Shown here: one piece after another, positions 35,501-47,100 of the stretch
Layout: each line of letters starts with the position of its first letter
Position numbering within the stretch: the first letter of the stretch is position 1
NCBI GenBank assembly: GCA_051294375.1
Contig: CM119263.1
Coordinates: 14,869,574 to 14,933,573 of the forward strand
Source of the DNA: Paraspadella gotoi
Taxonomy: Eukaryota > Chaetognatha
Direction: 5' to 3'
Length of the DNA: 64,000 bases
Position numbers and translations under genes: made by a program
Notes under the pieces: model-generated
The model's input: only the letters and a program-made list of their open reading frames with translations
Told to the model about the DNA's origin: nothing
The model's database searches: none

Positions 35501-38500
35501 AGGTCCTCCGTATATCTTCGGGAGATTGAATTTTCAGCAACCCGTCTTTTAGAATGACAATGACCGATACCACCTTTTGAAGTGAAAATAATAAATAAAA
35601 TAAAAAATTGATGAGCGAATAGCCAGAATGGCACCGATAACAATAAAAACAAAAAAAAAATACCTGACGATCTCGAAATAGGAACTCGCCCTTCGGAAGG
35701 ACCTGTTCGTAGTTAAAATATTTATTTATTTAATGGTACCACGAATAATTCGATGGAAAACCTTGCACACTATTGGCAACATTTTTAATAAGACGGTTGT
35801 TTTTAAAGGAGTTTAATATTTACCATTAAAAATATGAATCCTCAACTTTAAGGCAACTTTTATGCTATTGATCAGTGCATTATTATCATAAATATTAGCT
35901 TTTTTTTGACGAATAAACTATTTTTTAGCAAAATATGACTACAAATATCGATTGGAAAGAGAAGGAAAAAAGTTTGTAAAAAAATAATTGTTGTTTTAAC
36001 GTCATCTCATGCTCTCAAACTAACGAGTGGAACTGTGAGGAAGGCAACCCTTTTGGGGTTCTTCTGTTCACTTTAAGGTCATTTAGTCTATAATCTTTTC
36101 ATTGTTATTGTCTCTCTCTCTCTCCCTCTCTCTCTCTCATTATCTTTCTCTTTCTTTTTGCTTGTTAATTCTCTTACTTCCACTGAAGATGACATAAAAA
36201 TATATGTCGAAATATACGGAAAATTATTAATTTTCTTTTTTTCTCGCACTGCACTCCACACAACAATCAAAAATTATTTCTGATTAATTATATACTGTAT
36301 ACCCCACACCATTTATTTTTTTATTAAAAAAACTTTTTTGAATCAGAAAAAGGTAAATTTTTAAAATATATATATATATTATATATATATATATATTAAA
36401 TGCGTCAGATGAAACTAGAAAAAGTTGAAGTGTCTTTTTTTCTTTTCGCTGGCAAAAAGCACATGAGCTAGAATTGCATATTCTTTTACGGTAACTAACA
36501 AAACAAATACCATAATGGTATAAAAAGAAGAACTTATAGAAGCAATATCGTGCTATATCTCCACCTGCCACTCTACGTGAGCTGCGAGGAAGCGCAGTTG
36601 ACCTTTAGAAAATTTCTGAAGGATTCCCATTCTTCGAAACGTATCTTCAATGGCAGCAGCTGAAATCTTGCAAAACATGAAATCAATCATGTGTCGACGT
36701 TCGCTCCTGTCGAAAGAACGTGATTTCTTTAAATAAATCCGCTGATGACGGGATTGATAGATTTATTAGATATAATAATAATATAATTGTCTTGACAGTG
36801 GCGAGCGTCGCCGTAGGGGGAGACGGATCAGCGTCCCGACGGCTGAGGGGACGACGACGAATAATTGAAGAATCATTCATTGACGCGATGATAGTCATTC
36901 ATTGATCCGATGATAATCATTCGTTGATACGATGATAGTCATTCATTGACGCGATGAGCCATTCATAGTAAATTAAAAAAAATAGAGAGAAGCTGGACAG
37001 CCACTGGACACAGTGGACAGCCACTGCAGAGCGAACTCGTTTTTAGATGAATCAGAAGAAGCGGCGACGGAAAAAAAGAGATAGAGAGAGAGAAAAAGAG
37101 AGAAACTGGACAGAGGCTGAACAGCTGCAGAGCTCAATTGACTCAAATCAAATTTTTGTTCTCAAGTGCTCCACTCCAATATATAAGCTATCCCGACTGA
37201 TTATTTCTAAATTTACTACTAGGTCGAGGACAATTTTTCAGTCAGCTTTTCAGATCTTTCGAAACTTCCTCAAATTCACATCTTCCTTTTCCTCTTCCTC
37301 TTCCTCATTTGTGTTCCGAAAAGCGTGATTTGGTCTTGGACTTGGACAATGAAAACTCCCTAACACTTTTATTTTGACAGAAAGACAGGCAGAAAAGCGT
37401 TATATAGAGACGCGTTTAGCAATGGGAGTAATAATTTTTGCCCTCTACCCATAGCCCATTGGCGCGGTTACAATAATGCTGTTTCAATTTGCCGACGGGA
37501 TTGAACCAGGAACTTTAAGTCCCCAGAGACACTTCGACTTGAAAGAATGAAGCCGATTATAAGGCAGCCTTGAATCTCCGCCGCAATTGCATAAATTTAA
37601 CATTCATTTGACATAAAAACCTGATGAGGTGACATTTTGACGCGAATCTAATTTCTTCGCACTGGGTGACTCGAGAAATTTCGTTTTTGTGAAAACCGTA
37701 ATGCTTAAGGTAAGCGCGCTGCGCAGCGATTCGTCTAAAGACTAGGGCTTGGTCGTGGCTGTAGTCAATACGAATGGAAACTAAGCTGCAAAGAAAAAAC
37801 AGGTTCTGAAATTTTGAGATATTATCTCAATAAATAATAATGATGTTTTGAACAAAAAAAGAATTTTGTAGGAAAAATTTTTATTCTTATCAAAAAATAG
37901 TTGGATTGAACTCTGTTCCATTGCCTTACTTGCACATGATGTAGCATCTCCATAGGACAGCAAAAAAAAGTGCAATGAGACTGACGAGCAGATCCTCCCG
38001 AAAGGTTGAATTGATATCACCAAGACCCAAAGTTCCTACCACCTGGGAAGCCCAGTATAAAGCAACCAGGTAATAATCAAGAACTTGCACAAACTGCGTA
38101 TCAATCCAGATAGGGGCAGTTCCTTCATGCAACTCAACCTCCTGAAAACTAATTTTAAATCTATTTTTCGCACCAAAACAGTGATTCTAATATATGAATA
38201 TCAAGAAATAGAATCTCAGAATTCTATAGTAGACTGCTACTATGGTAGCAAAAATATAAGGAAGTATTTTATTTATATTTTTTTTCTCTGGATTTTTTTA
38301 TTAATTTTCTTTGAAAGTAACGTCTGGCGAGATCACTATACTTTTAAGATTTTTCAGTTATAATCCTATTATTTTTATCATTTACTTTTGTAATGATTCC
38401 CCTTTTTCCTGGCTTTGCTTATTCAAGTACCTCTTACGAGGCCCGGATCGCACCTAATCGCTATTACCGATTTAAAGTTTAGTACTACGTGGAGTAGAAA

Positions 38501-40180
38501 TCTTTGTTGGATTAAAACGAATTCGATTTTAAGCGAAAGTTGATCGATTCGAAGCGCGATTTTCGCGATCGTTTTTTTGTGATAACTTTTGAACGGATTA
38601 AATACGATTTTGATGAAATTTTGCATGTAGGTAGTAATCAAAATTCCCTGTCAATTGATACCAAATTCATTTAAAAATACTAAATAGTTTACAAACGATG
38701 CTCATTCCCACTCGTTGTTTCGACTTTCGTTTCGTTTTCATTTGAGAGAAGAAAAAAATTATTTGTTACGCACGACTCTCTCTCTCTTCTTAAAACAAGT
38801 TTGAGCAAACAATGTCGGATCTGCCTACGATAATTAAGCATCCTTTTTTCAACTAACATAACTTTTACAATTCGCGTTATTTTTTCAACTTGTATCATTT
38901 TTTTAACTTGCATCTTTTTTTTAACTTGAATCTTTTTTTTAACTTGCATAATTTTTTTAAACTTGCATCATTTTTACAACTTGCATAATTTTTTTAACTT
39001 GCATAATTTTTTTAAATTGAGTCATTTTTTAAATTAATTAATTAATTAATTAAAACATATTTATTAGTAATCATAAATAATAAAGATTCAAGTCATGATT
39101 CCGTCAAAACTTTATATCTAGCTTCTTCACACACTTTCCTACCCGCACACAAAATTTCAACTCAATCTCTCCTTCCAATTATGATTAATTAGAGTAATTA
39201 TTGGTTAAAATAAGTAAAGAGATTTTAATAAATGCGACTTATTCGAAACTTTATATCCAGCTTCATCACACACTTTGCTACCCTCACACAAAATTTCATT
39301 ACAATCCAACCACCCAATCACGAGTTATGGGACCTTTTTGCTAAGGTGAGACGGACGGACAGACATTTTTTTGGCAAAATATATCATAATTCGATGTTCT
39401 AACATGATGTAAGTGATTACCCGACAATATTGAGGGGGCGGACTGACGGACCGACAAAGTGAATTATAGAGTCGGGATCTGCTGAAAGCAGATCCGACTA
39501 AAAATATTTGCAAAAATTTTATTAAGTGCTGCTGAAGACGCGCAAAAACACTAGTCAAAATAATCGTAGTATGGTGGACTAAAATCCATTAACCGTTCAT
39601 CAGCGGCCATTGGCGCAGGAGGCAAATCATTCGCTTCCCAACCCAAAGGTCCAGGTTTCAAGCCTGGTGGTTGCCTAGCATTTAAGAGGGACCGGGCGCT
39701 TAACTTGCCTGTAACGTGGTGTTACAGCCTGATCCGAAGATCAGGGACTGCTTAAAAAAAGTGCTTATAATGCACAGTTCTATCATTAACTCATAACAAA
39801 TATTACTGTCTTGGTGAGTTCGACTTTCAAACATAATTGCAACAACAACACTTTCAGGCGACATGTTTCAACTTGGTGACAAGCTTTCCACCACCAATTC
39901 ACTGAAGAGACGGAACAGACTTCTTCCAAGGGGAGGCATTATAAAAGCTTAGTACTATGATGAAAAAAAAATTGTCACGGTTTGGAAAAGTCAGTTATAT
40001 TTATTATCAAATATTAATATAAAGTTATATTTTCATCATGGAGAGAAAAAGTGCATTTAACAAACGAATTTTTTTTTTTTCCAAATATTTCGACTTATGT
40101 TGCTAAGTCATCATCAGTGGCAGAAAGTGAAAAACCGAGAAAAATGATTTGTTTAAAAGAGTATAGAGAGAAAGGGAAAG

Positions 40181-40216
<36 letters not shown>

Positions 40217-41146
40217 AAGAAATGACCTTGGTAGGAATAGGCAGTAGTCATTAAAAAAACACCATCAGTGAATTTTGACCAAAGACCCAAATAAATTGGG
40301 TAGCTCCCCCCTGCCTTCTGTCAGTTCAGTTCATGGAAGACGGGGTTCCAAGCATCGGTTTTTATGTAGGCCCCCCAGTCCTCGTTGAGTCCCTCTCCTG
40401 GGCCGCTGCTGTGCCGTCTGATTTCCAAAGCTTCACGAATTTTGGTATCATAAATAAGTTTTTTTTTTTTTTTTTCCGGACATTGTCTTGACCACGGTGG
40501 CGTTCGTAAAATCCGGTGTAAGGTGGCAGTGCTCATAATGCTGCGAGATGCCCGAATGGTGCCACTCTTTTTTTTCAATGGCTCGGGAATGCTCCTTCCA
40601 TCTTGTCTTGAAACTCCTAGTTGTTTGGCCTATGTAAACGGCCTTGTCGGAGCATGGGCAATGATATTTGTATATACCTTTTTTAAGTTCAGGATCTGGA
40701 TGGGTTTTATTTTTGCTGCAAAGAATGTCTTTGAGTTTGGCTCCTGAGGTAAAACATGCGTTGATACCGGCTTGGATAAAGATCTTTTGAGTGAGTAACC
40801 CAAGTTGGGTATGTATGGAATGCATGCAAATGGGCGTGTCTCTTCCTCATGAAGGTTTTCATCTCGAAAAGGAAGGACATCAAATAAATTTTTAGGAATA
40901 CCATCAGAGTCACAGGGGAAGTTACTTTTGCGTGCGCTGCGGGTTTGTTTTGTTTTTGTGATTTGCGTTGTGATTGAGAGGGGGAGGATGGTAAGATGAT
41001 GCAATTTGTTCTAATTTTGGTCTATTATGGCCATTATCTTCATACATGTCTAAGGCAAAATTAATCTCTTTTTTTGTTTGTGTTTTGGTCAAAATTCACT
41101 GATGGTGTTTTTTTAATGACTACTGCCTATTCCTACCAAGGTCATT

Positions 41147-41190
<44 letters not shown>

Positions 41191-44100
41191 CCCTTTCTCT
41201 CTATACTCTTTTAAACAAATCATTTTTCTCGGTTTTTCACTTTCTGCCCCTGATGATGACTTAGCAACATAAGTCGAAATATTTGGGAAAAAAAAAAAAA
41301 TTCGTTTGTTAATGCACTTTTCTCCATGATGAAAATATAACTTTATATTAAATTATTAGTGCTTGCGATGACGTTAAAAGAATATTATCAAATATATTTT
41401 TTGGCCGGAAAATAGGTTTTAATATGTAATATGGCCTGCCTAGGACTGAATAAAAAGATTATTTTTCAACAGCATAAAATTATTTAATTCATTCAAATAC
41501 TTCCAAAAGGGGTTGTCTCCAAATTTTTTCACCTCTTTTTTATCAAGAGGACTACTCACATTATTATTAATATTATATCTTTGACATAATATTTTTTATC
41601 AGATTTAGGGCAAAAAGTGGTCCTTGGCAAGCTGTAAAAAAGATTGATCCAGGCTTGAGTTGTTATTACATAATGTGATGATGCATTGTCTTTTATTTTA
41701 ACAAAATCTTGATTTTTCTTTTTTTTTTACTTGTTTGATATTTGGTTCTGATAATAGATCCAGAGGTAAATAAAAATGATAACTTTGCTTATAGAAAAAT
41801 TACCCAGAGCACTATACACAATAATACTTTACAATATAAAAAAAATATTCTGAAGCATCTACAGCATTAGTGTATTTTTAATACCGCTATTTTTTTGACA
41901 TATGAATTAAGATTCATCCTGAATCCTATCTTAATAGAGATATGCAATAACTATTTGACATAAGACTAAGAAAAGGGAAGGATTTTTAAAATAATGGTTT
42001 CACTGAAAAAGTAATAAAAATAACTAGAAATTAATATAAATAAAAATATAGATATAAAAAATATTAAAAAAAAAAAGTAACTTTTTTGGACAACTCATTT
42101 TCTTTTGCATGGAACTCTTGTATATTTTGTCATACATAAATGAGACACAGCTCATATAAATCACAAAAGCTAAAAGTTTTTTGATATGTAAGTTTTATTT
42201 TTTAATTCTTACATTAAAACGCCGAAAAATAGCTGGAAAGTAACCGCGACAATTTTTTGATGACGGAAAATATCACAGGGCCTCGCTATCGAGCCAGAAC
42301 GACAGAGGGGGGATGTATGATGGACTAAAATCCACCAACCGTTCTTCAGTGGCCATTGGTGCATGAGGCAAGTCATTCACCATCCAATCCAAAGGTCCAG
42401 GGTTCTTGCCGGCCTAGCTTAACCCGACTGTAACACGCTGATAAAGCCTGATCCGAATCTCAGGGACTGCTTATATTAATCGGTTCTGTCACTAACTCAT
42501 AACAATTATTACTGTTTCTGCAGTTGTTTGTAAAAAATAAATACTTTGTTTTTCTATATATTACTTAAATTATATAAAAATACACATACCCGGATAGAAA
42601 GTATCGAAAAAAGAATGCTCTATAGCAGGAACAAGGGTGACTTTCAGGTAGTTCCATGAAAAAAGGGCAGGTGGGTTCCTTGAGGAAGAAAAAGTTGGCA
42701 TGGTCAGAGTCAGAGATCGCTGTGAGAGTTTTATACTCGATATTTATGTATTCCCGAGAGTAAAACTTATGGATCCATTGATCGTGACGGCACTGCACAT
42801 AGGGTTTTGGACCTGTATCATTAATTCCTACAAATTGAAAGAATCAGTGTTGATCATACATCCTTATACAATAAGAGTGAACCAGGAGACACGCACTTAC
42901 CTGGTTGGCAAAGGACGAGGAGCCATAGGCAACCGGTGGTGTGGATAATAGAGAACAGTGCAAAAATGAGAGAAATAAAGATATGAGTTCTATTTTTTTT
43001 GGGAAAAATCTCTTTGAAGGCGATAAAAGCTCTTTTGTAAGAAATCGCCCGGAGCATTCTTAAGCTCCTCACAGCAATGAGTACAATTCGTTCTTGGGAT
43101 TGGACGTTGGGTACTGAGATTAAGGGCCACACGAATAACTAAGAAAAATCAATAATTATTTGTATTTTTTTATTATTTAAGATTTGAATTTTAATCTAAA
43201 AAAATCGGGAGTTATTTTGTAAGAAAAAAACCAATAACATTAAGTATTAAATCTACGAATCAATAAATTAAACTAAGCTGCTTAAAATACAGTTCACTAA
43301 ATTACTACCAATTTTTTTAAATAAAAATAATACTAATAATAATTCAAAGTAGTCATAACTGATTTAAAGAAATTTGACCTCTAAAGGAAATAAAGTAACG
43401 AAATCCCACAAAGCTTCTGTTTTTTTCCAATGTCTCCAAATCATAGTCTGATTCCTAAGTGCTACTCCATCTTCATAAATATAGATATTTAGTCGCAAGT
43501 ACCAGTCGACAATTAAAAAGGTATCTAACAGCCCAATTATGAAGCATAATTGTTGGTCTACTGAGATTAAAACACATTGTAGAAGCAAGATGCCGGTGGA
43601 CGCATAAAGTAAAATTAAACGAGCGACAAAAAGAGAAAAACCCAGTTTCCCGTAAGGCGAAAAGGTACGTTCCAGAAACCAACAATACCTAAGATGTTCC
43701 ACATATCGCCGATCTTGCTTGTCAATATTTTGGTTTTTGCGGATAGTACAGGAGGTCGCGTTGGTGAATTGAAAAGGTTCCAACAACGCCTCAACATTTT
43801 GCGCGTGAATAGCTATTTTGTCTTTGGTGGCGATTTCCTCCTGCGCTGCTGCAACAAACTCCTCCAGTTCCATAAATGCCCCTTCGAAAAGATGCTTTTC
43901 TTTCGGACACCGTCGAAGGGAACGGATAAACATGGAGGCGTCCACCCAGAATCCTCGAACATAAGTGTGCGTCACTGCTGTGGAGAGGTGCTGCCCGGCC
44001 CAAAGGCTCGCCATGCCGACTGAGCTGCCCGGACCTTTCACCATGACTTTTCCCAATAAGTCGATTTGCAGGCAGTAACCTTTCGCGATGATGAAATAAC

Positions 44101-47100
44101 TGAGGGGTAAAAAAGGGACTCAGAGAGAGAGAGAGAGAGAGAATTCATGGCTAGAATCTTTTGGTAAATGACGGCAATGAAAGGCAAAATACATTTTGGC
44201 AAAGGTTGCTGTTTACTGATACATGATCTAGTAAATTTCGGGGAAATATTTGATGAAATTTATATTAAATGATTGTTTTGGAATTAAAATAATCAAGCTG
44301 ACATACCCGAGGAAAAGATCGCCAGCTCGAAACATGTAGGTCTTGGGAGGAAAGATCAAATAACTCGATGATTCTACGAGACTTATCGTCATAGTCGCGT
44401 TACAGAAAAAGCACTGATCTTTGATGTACTGCTTTTGCTCATGAGTGATACGAATTCGATGTGGGATAGAGTAAAGGAGCTTAGCCTCGTTCCGCATGGT
44501 CGTTCGATTAGTACCCAAGTAGCACAAGCTTAGATAATCATTGACCTCATTAGATGTCACTGCATCGACGTTCAGCTGTCGCATGACGGCTTTAATAGAT
44601 TCCAGCTTGGTAAATATCTGAGTTACGGGTAAGACGTTTGCGGTCTCGTGAGCAGTTATTTTGGCATTAACGATAGCGAGGATAAACATGCCAATGATAG
44701 TGACGATCACCATGCTCCAATAATAGCCGTATGTTCCCGGCAGATAGGCTATCACGTCAGAACCCTCAGTTGTTGCGATGCTAAACAATGATAATAAGTA
44801 CCGCAAGTAAAAATCGTAATAGGGGAAACTCTCGGATTCATAATACGAACTCTCTGCCAACTGAGTTTCCCAATCTTGCGTGCAAAGAAAATGAAAATTT
44901 ATTAAGAATATTAAATAAGTTCGCGATTTCTCCACGACCTCTTTCGAGTGTTTATCAGAAACAGAGAGATAATATTGAATAGCGTCGAGATTATTGTTGA
45001 ACAATCCCGCGAAAGGGTCCTCCACATCCCACTGTGAATTGTTGATATTGAGGCGCATCAACCATTTATTAGTTAATTTGTAAACGTATCTTTCCATTTC
45101 CGTCATTGTCTTTCCCCATTCCTTCTGGAGGTTGGAACAGAGGCTCTCTTCGACTTTGGGACCACGATTGGCAATCCAGTAGAAGTAAGCACAAAGATAT
45201 TCCAGTCTGCAGCAAATTGGTATTAATTAATACTAAAATTGAAACATAAAATGGTTTAGTAAAGTATCTATCGGTACGTTTTGAGAAAGGAAGAGAAGAT
45301 AAGAAAAAGGACGAAAAAGAAAAGAAAAGAAAAGAAAATGAAAGAAGAAAAGGAAGAGAAGAGAAGAAAAAAAATACGAAAAATAAAAGAATAGAAAAAA
45401 GAAAAGAAAAGAAAAAGAAGAGAAAAGAGAAAAAAAATAAAATAAAACCAATAAATAAAATTTAAATGAAATAAATAATAAAGAAATTCATAATATTTTT
45501 GTTCTTAATCTTTTGTCGAAATTAAACTGTTTGAAGCCTACTGGACTGACATCTTGGAATTTTTTTAGACAAAGTAAAGTTAAAATAAAAATGTAAGGGG
45601 CAATGTGGAATCCACTTATTTTGTATTGTGGACAGAGTGGAGCACTGGGGAACACAAATTTTATTTGAGTGAACAAACAAAGATATTTAGACGTGAGATA
45701 ATATGATTAATAAAGCGTAGTAAAAATTCTAAATTTAATTTTAATTAAAATTCTAAGAGTGAGGAACGAACAACATTATACTAATGAAGATTTTTATATA
45801 AAAAAATTTTATAATAAATTTTATAATTTACGCAGTAAGCCATATTTATATTGGTACTAATCCAATAAATGTTAAAATTTTAAAATAGTTTTTTGTAAGA
45901 TATTTTTGCAGATTTGGATTCGTCATGAAAAGTTGATATAAAAAAATATAACTTTTTTTAAAAAATTCTTTTATTAAGTTGATCAAATATAAAAAAAACT
46001 TATATTTTAAGCTGAAAATTAAATTTTTATATGAAATTGGTACAACCAATATAAAAATTATCCATTCATATATATATATATATATATATTCATATATTAA
46101 ATATAGTTTTTTTAATTTTTAACCCACTTAATGAAAAAAAATTTTAAAAATGATTTATATTTTCTTTTATCAACTTTTGATGAGGAATTCAAATCTGCAA
46201 TCAAAATTAAGCCTATTTTGAAATTTTTTAATTTTATAAGGATAGTACTATATATAAATATAACTTACTGCGAAAATTGAAGAATAAAATTAATTTTTTT
46301 ATAAATTAATGTTTACTGTTGGTATATTATTTATAATTGACATTTAGAATTTTCTTATGAAATTGGTACAACCAATATAAAAATTATCCATTCATTTAAT
46401 AAATAAGCTATCTTGCCCCTGACTTTGGACAGGCTTTGGTGGTTTAAGGCCTCCATCACTCTTACAAGATAATGACATAGCAGGTCCCTGCAAGCTTTCA
46501 ATCAAGACTCTTTCACAGTCTCGTTTATTCACTCCCAGAGTACCTGGCTTCCCTATCAATGAAGTGGAAAATATTTCAAAGAAAGTTTCAATTGTATGAA
46601 AAGACCACTCCCTTAAGTATTAGATCGGGGAATACTTATTGTACTCCGCACTAGCATCAAAATACAAGGAGCTGAATTTTATGAAATTGGTACAACCAAT
46701 ATAAAAATTATCCATTCATTTAATAAATAAGCTATCTTGCCCCTGACTTTGGACAGGCTTTGGTGGTTTAAGGCCTCCATCACTCTTACAAGATAATGAC
46801 ATAGCAGGTCCTGCAAGCTTTCAATCAAGACTCTTTCACAGTCTCGTTTATTCACTCCCAGAGTACCTGGCTTCCCTATCAATGAAGTGGAAAATATTTC
46901 AAAGAAAGTTTAAGTTGATATGAAAAGATATAACTTTTACTACGCCTTAATGATTAAGGAGTAGAAAAAATATTTTGTTTATGTTGTTTGGGGAACAGTA
47001 TTATTAATTACAATATATTTATAGTAATATCCTTATAGATATATTTCATGATATAGAATATAGATAGATATAGAATATTTGCAATTGATCATTTCACTTC

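Larger units (their letters stand above)
40040..41345 (-). mobile_element. 5'-truncated Penelope-like element with inverted terminal repeats
   Basis: A central 0.8 kb minus-strand segment encodes the C-terminal GIY-YIG endonuclease of Penelope-like reverse transcriptases. It is flanked by inverted repeats of about 220-270 bp (40040-40262 and 41078-41345). Each repeat has a GA/CT tract and a hammerhead ribozyme core. Penelope-like elements are known for GIY-YIG domains, terminal repeats in either orientation and hammerhead motifs in those repeats. The reverse-transcriptase part is missing, so the copy is 5'-truncated and dead. It lies in the channel intron before the unit III pore exon. Confidence 0.88.
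35108..44099 (-). other. Channel unit III
   Basis: Exons: second part of 44099-43379 (S1-S3), 43138-42901 (S4 with VRSLRMLRAISYKRAF, then S5), 42827-42586 (Cys-rich turret), 38141-37930 (pore TLGLGD, S6), 36706-36565 (C-linker), 35702-35664, 35573-35435 and 35289-35108 (binding fold). This unit has the most regular S4. The turret exon end is uncertain: a donor at TAT-GTGTAT keeps phase, while the better-looking GTATGT four bases earlier does not. The intron 38142-42585 carries the Penelope-like element and two SINEs. The fold reads GAVLGISGN then FWTGNVIAF, again without FGE or Arg. Confidence 0.78.

Noticed and set aside
38689-38949. 86-residue frame of QVKKK repeats
   Set aside because: Translation of the TAACTTGCAT minisatellite inside a MITE.
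40051-40254. 67-residue frame with an Arg/Glu-rich end
   Set aside because: Lies over the Penelope terminal repeat and its GA tract.
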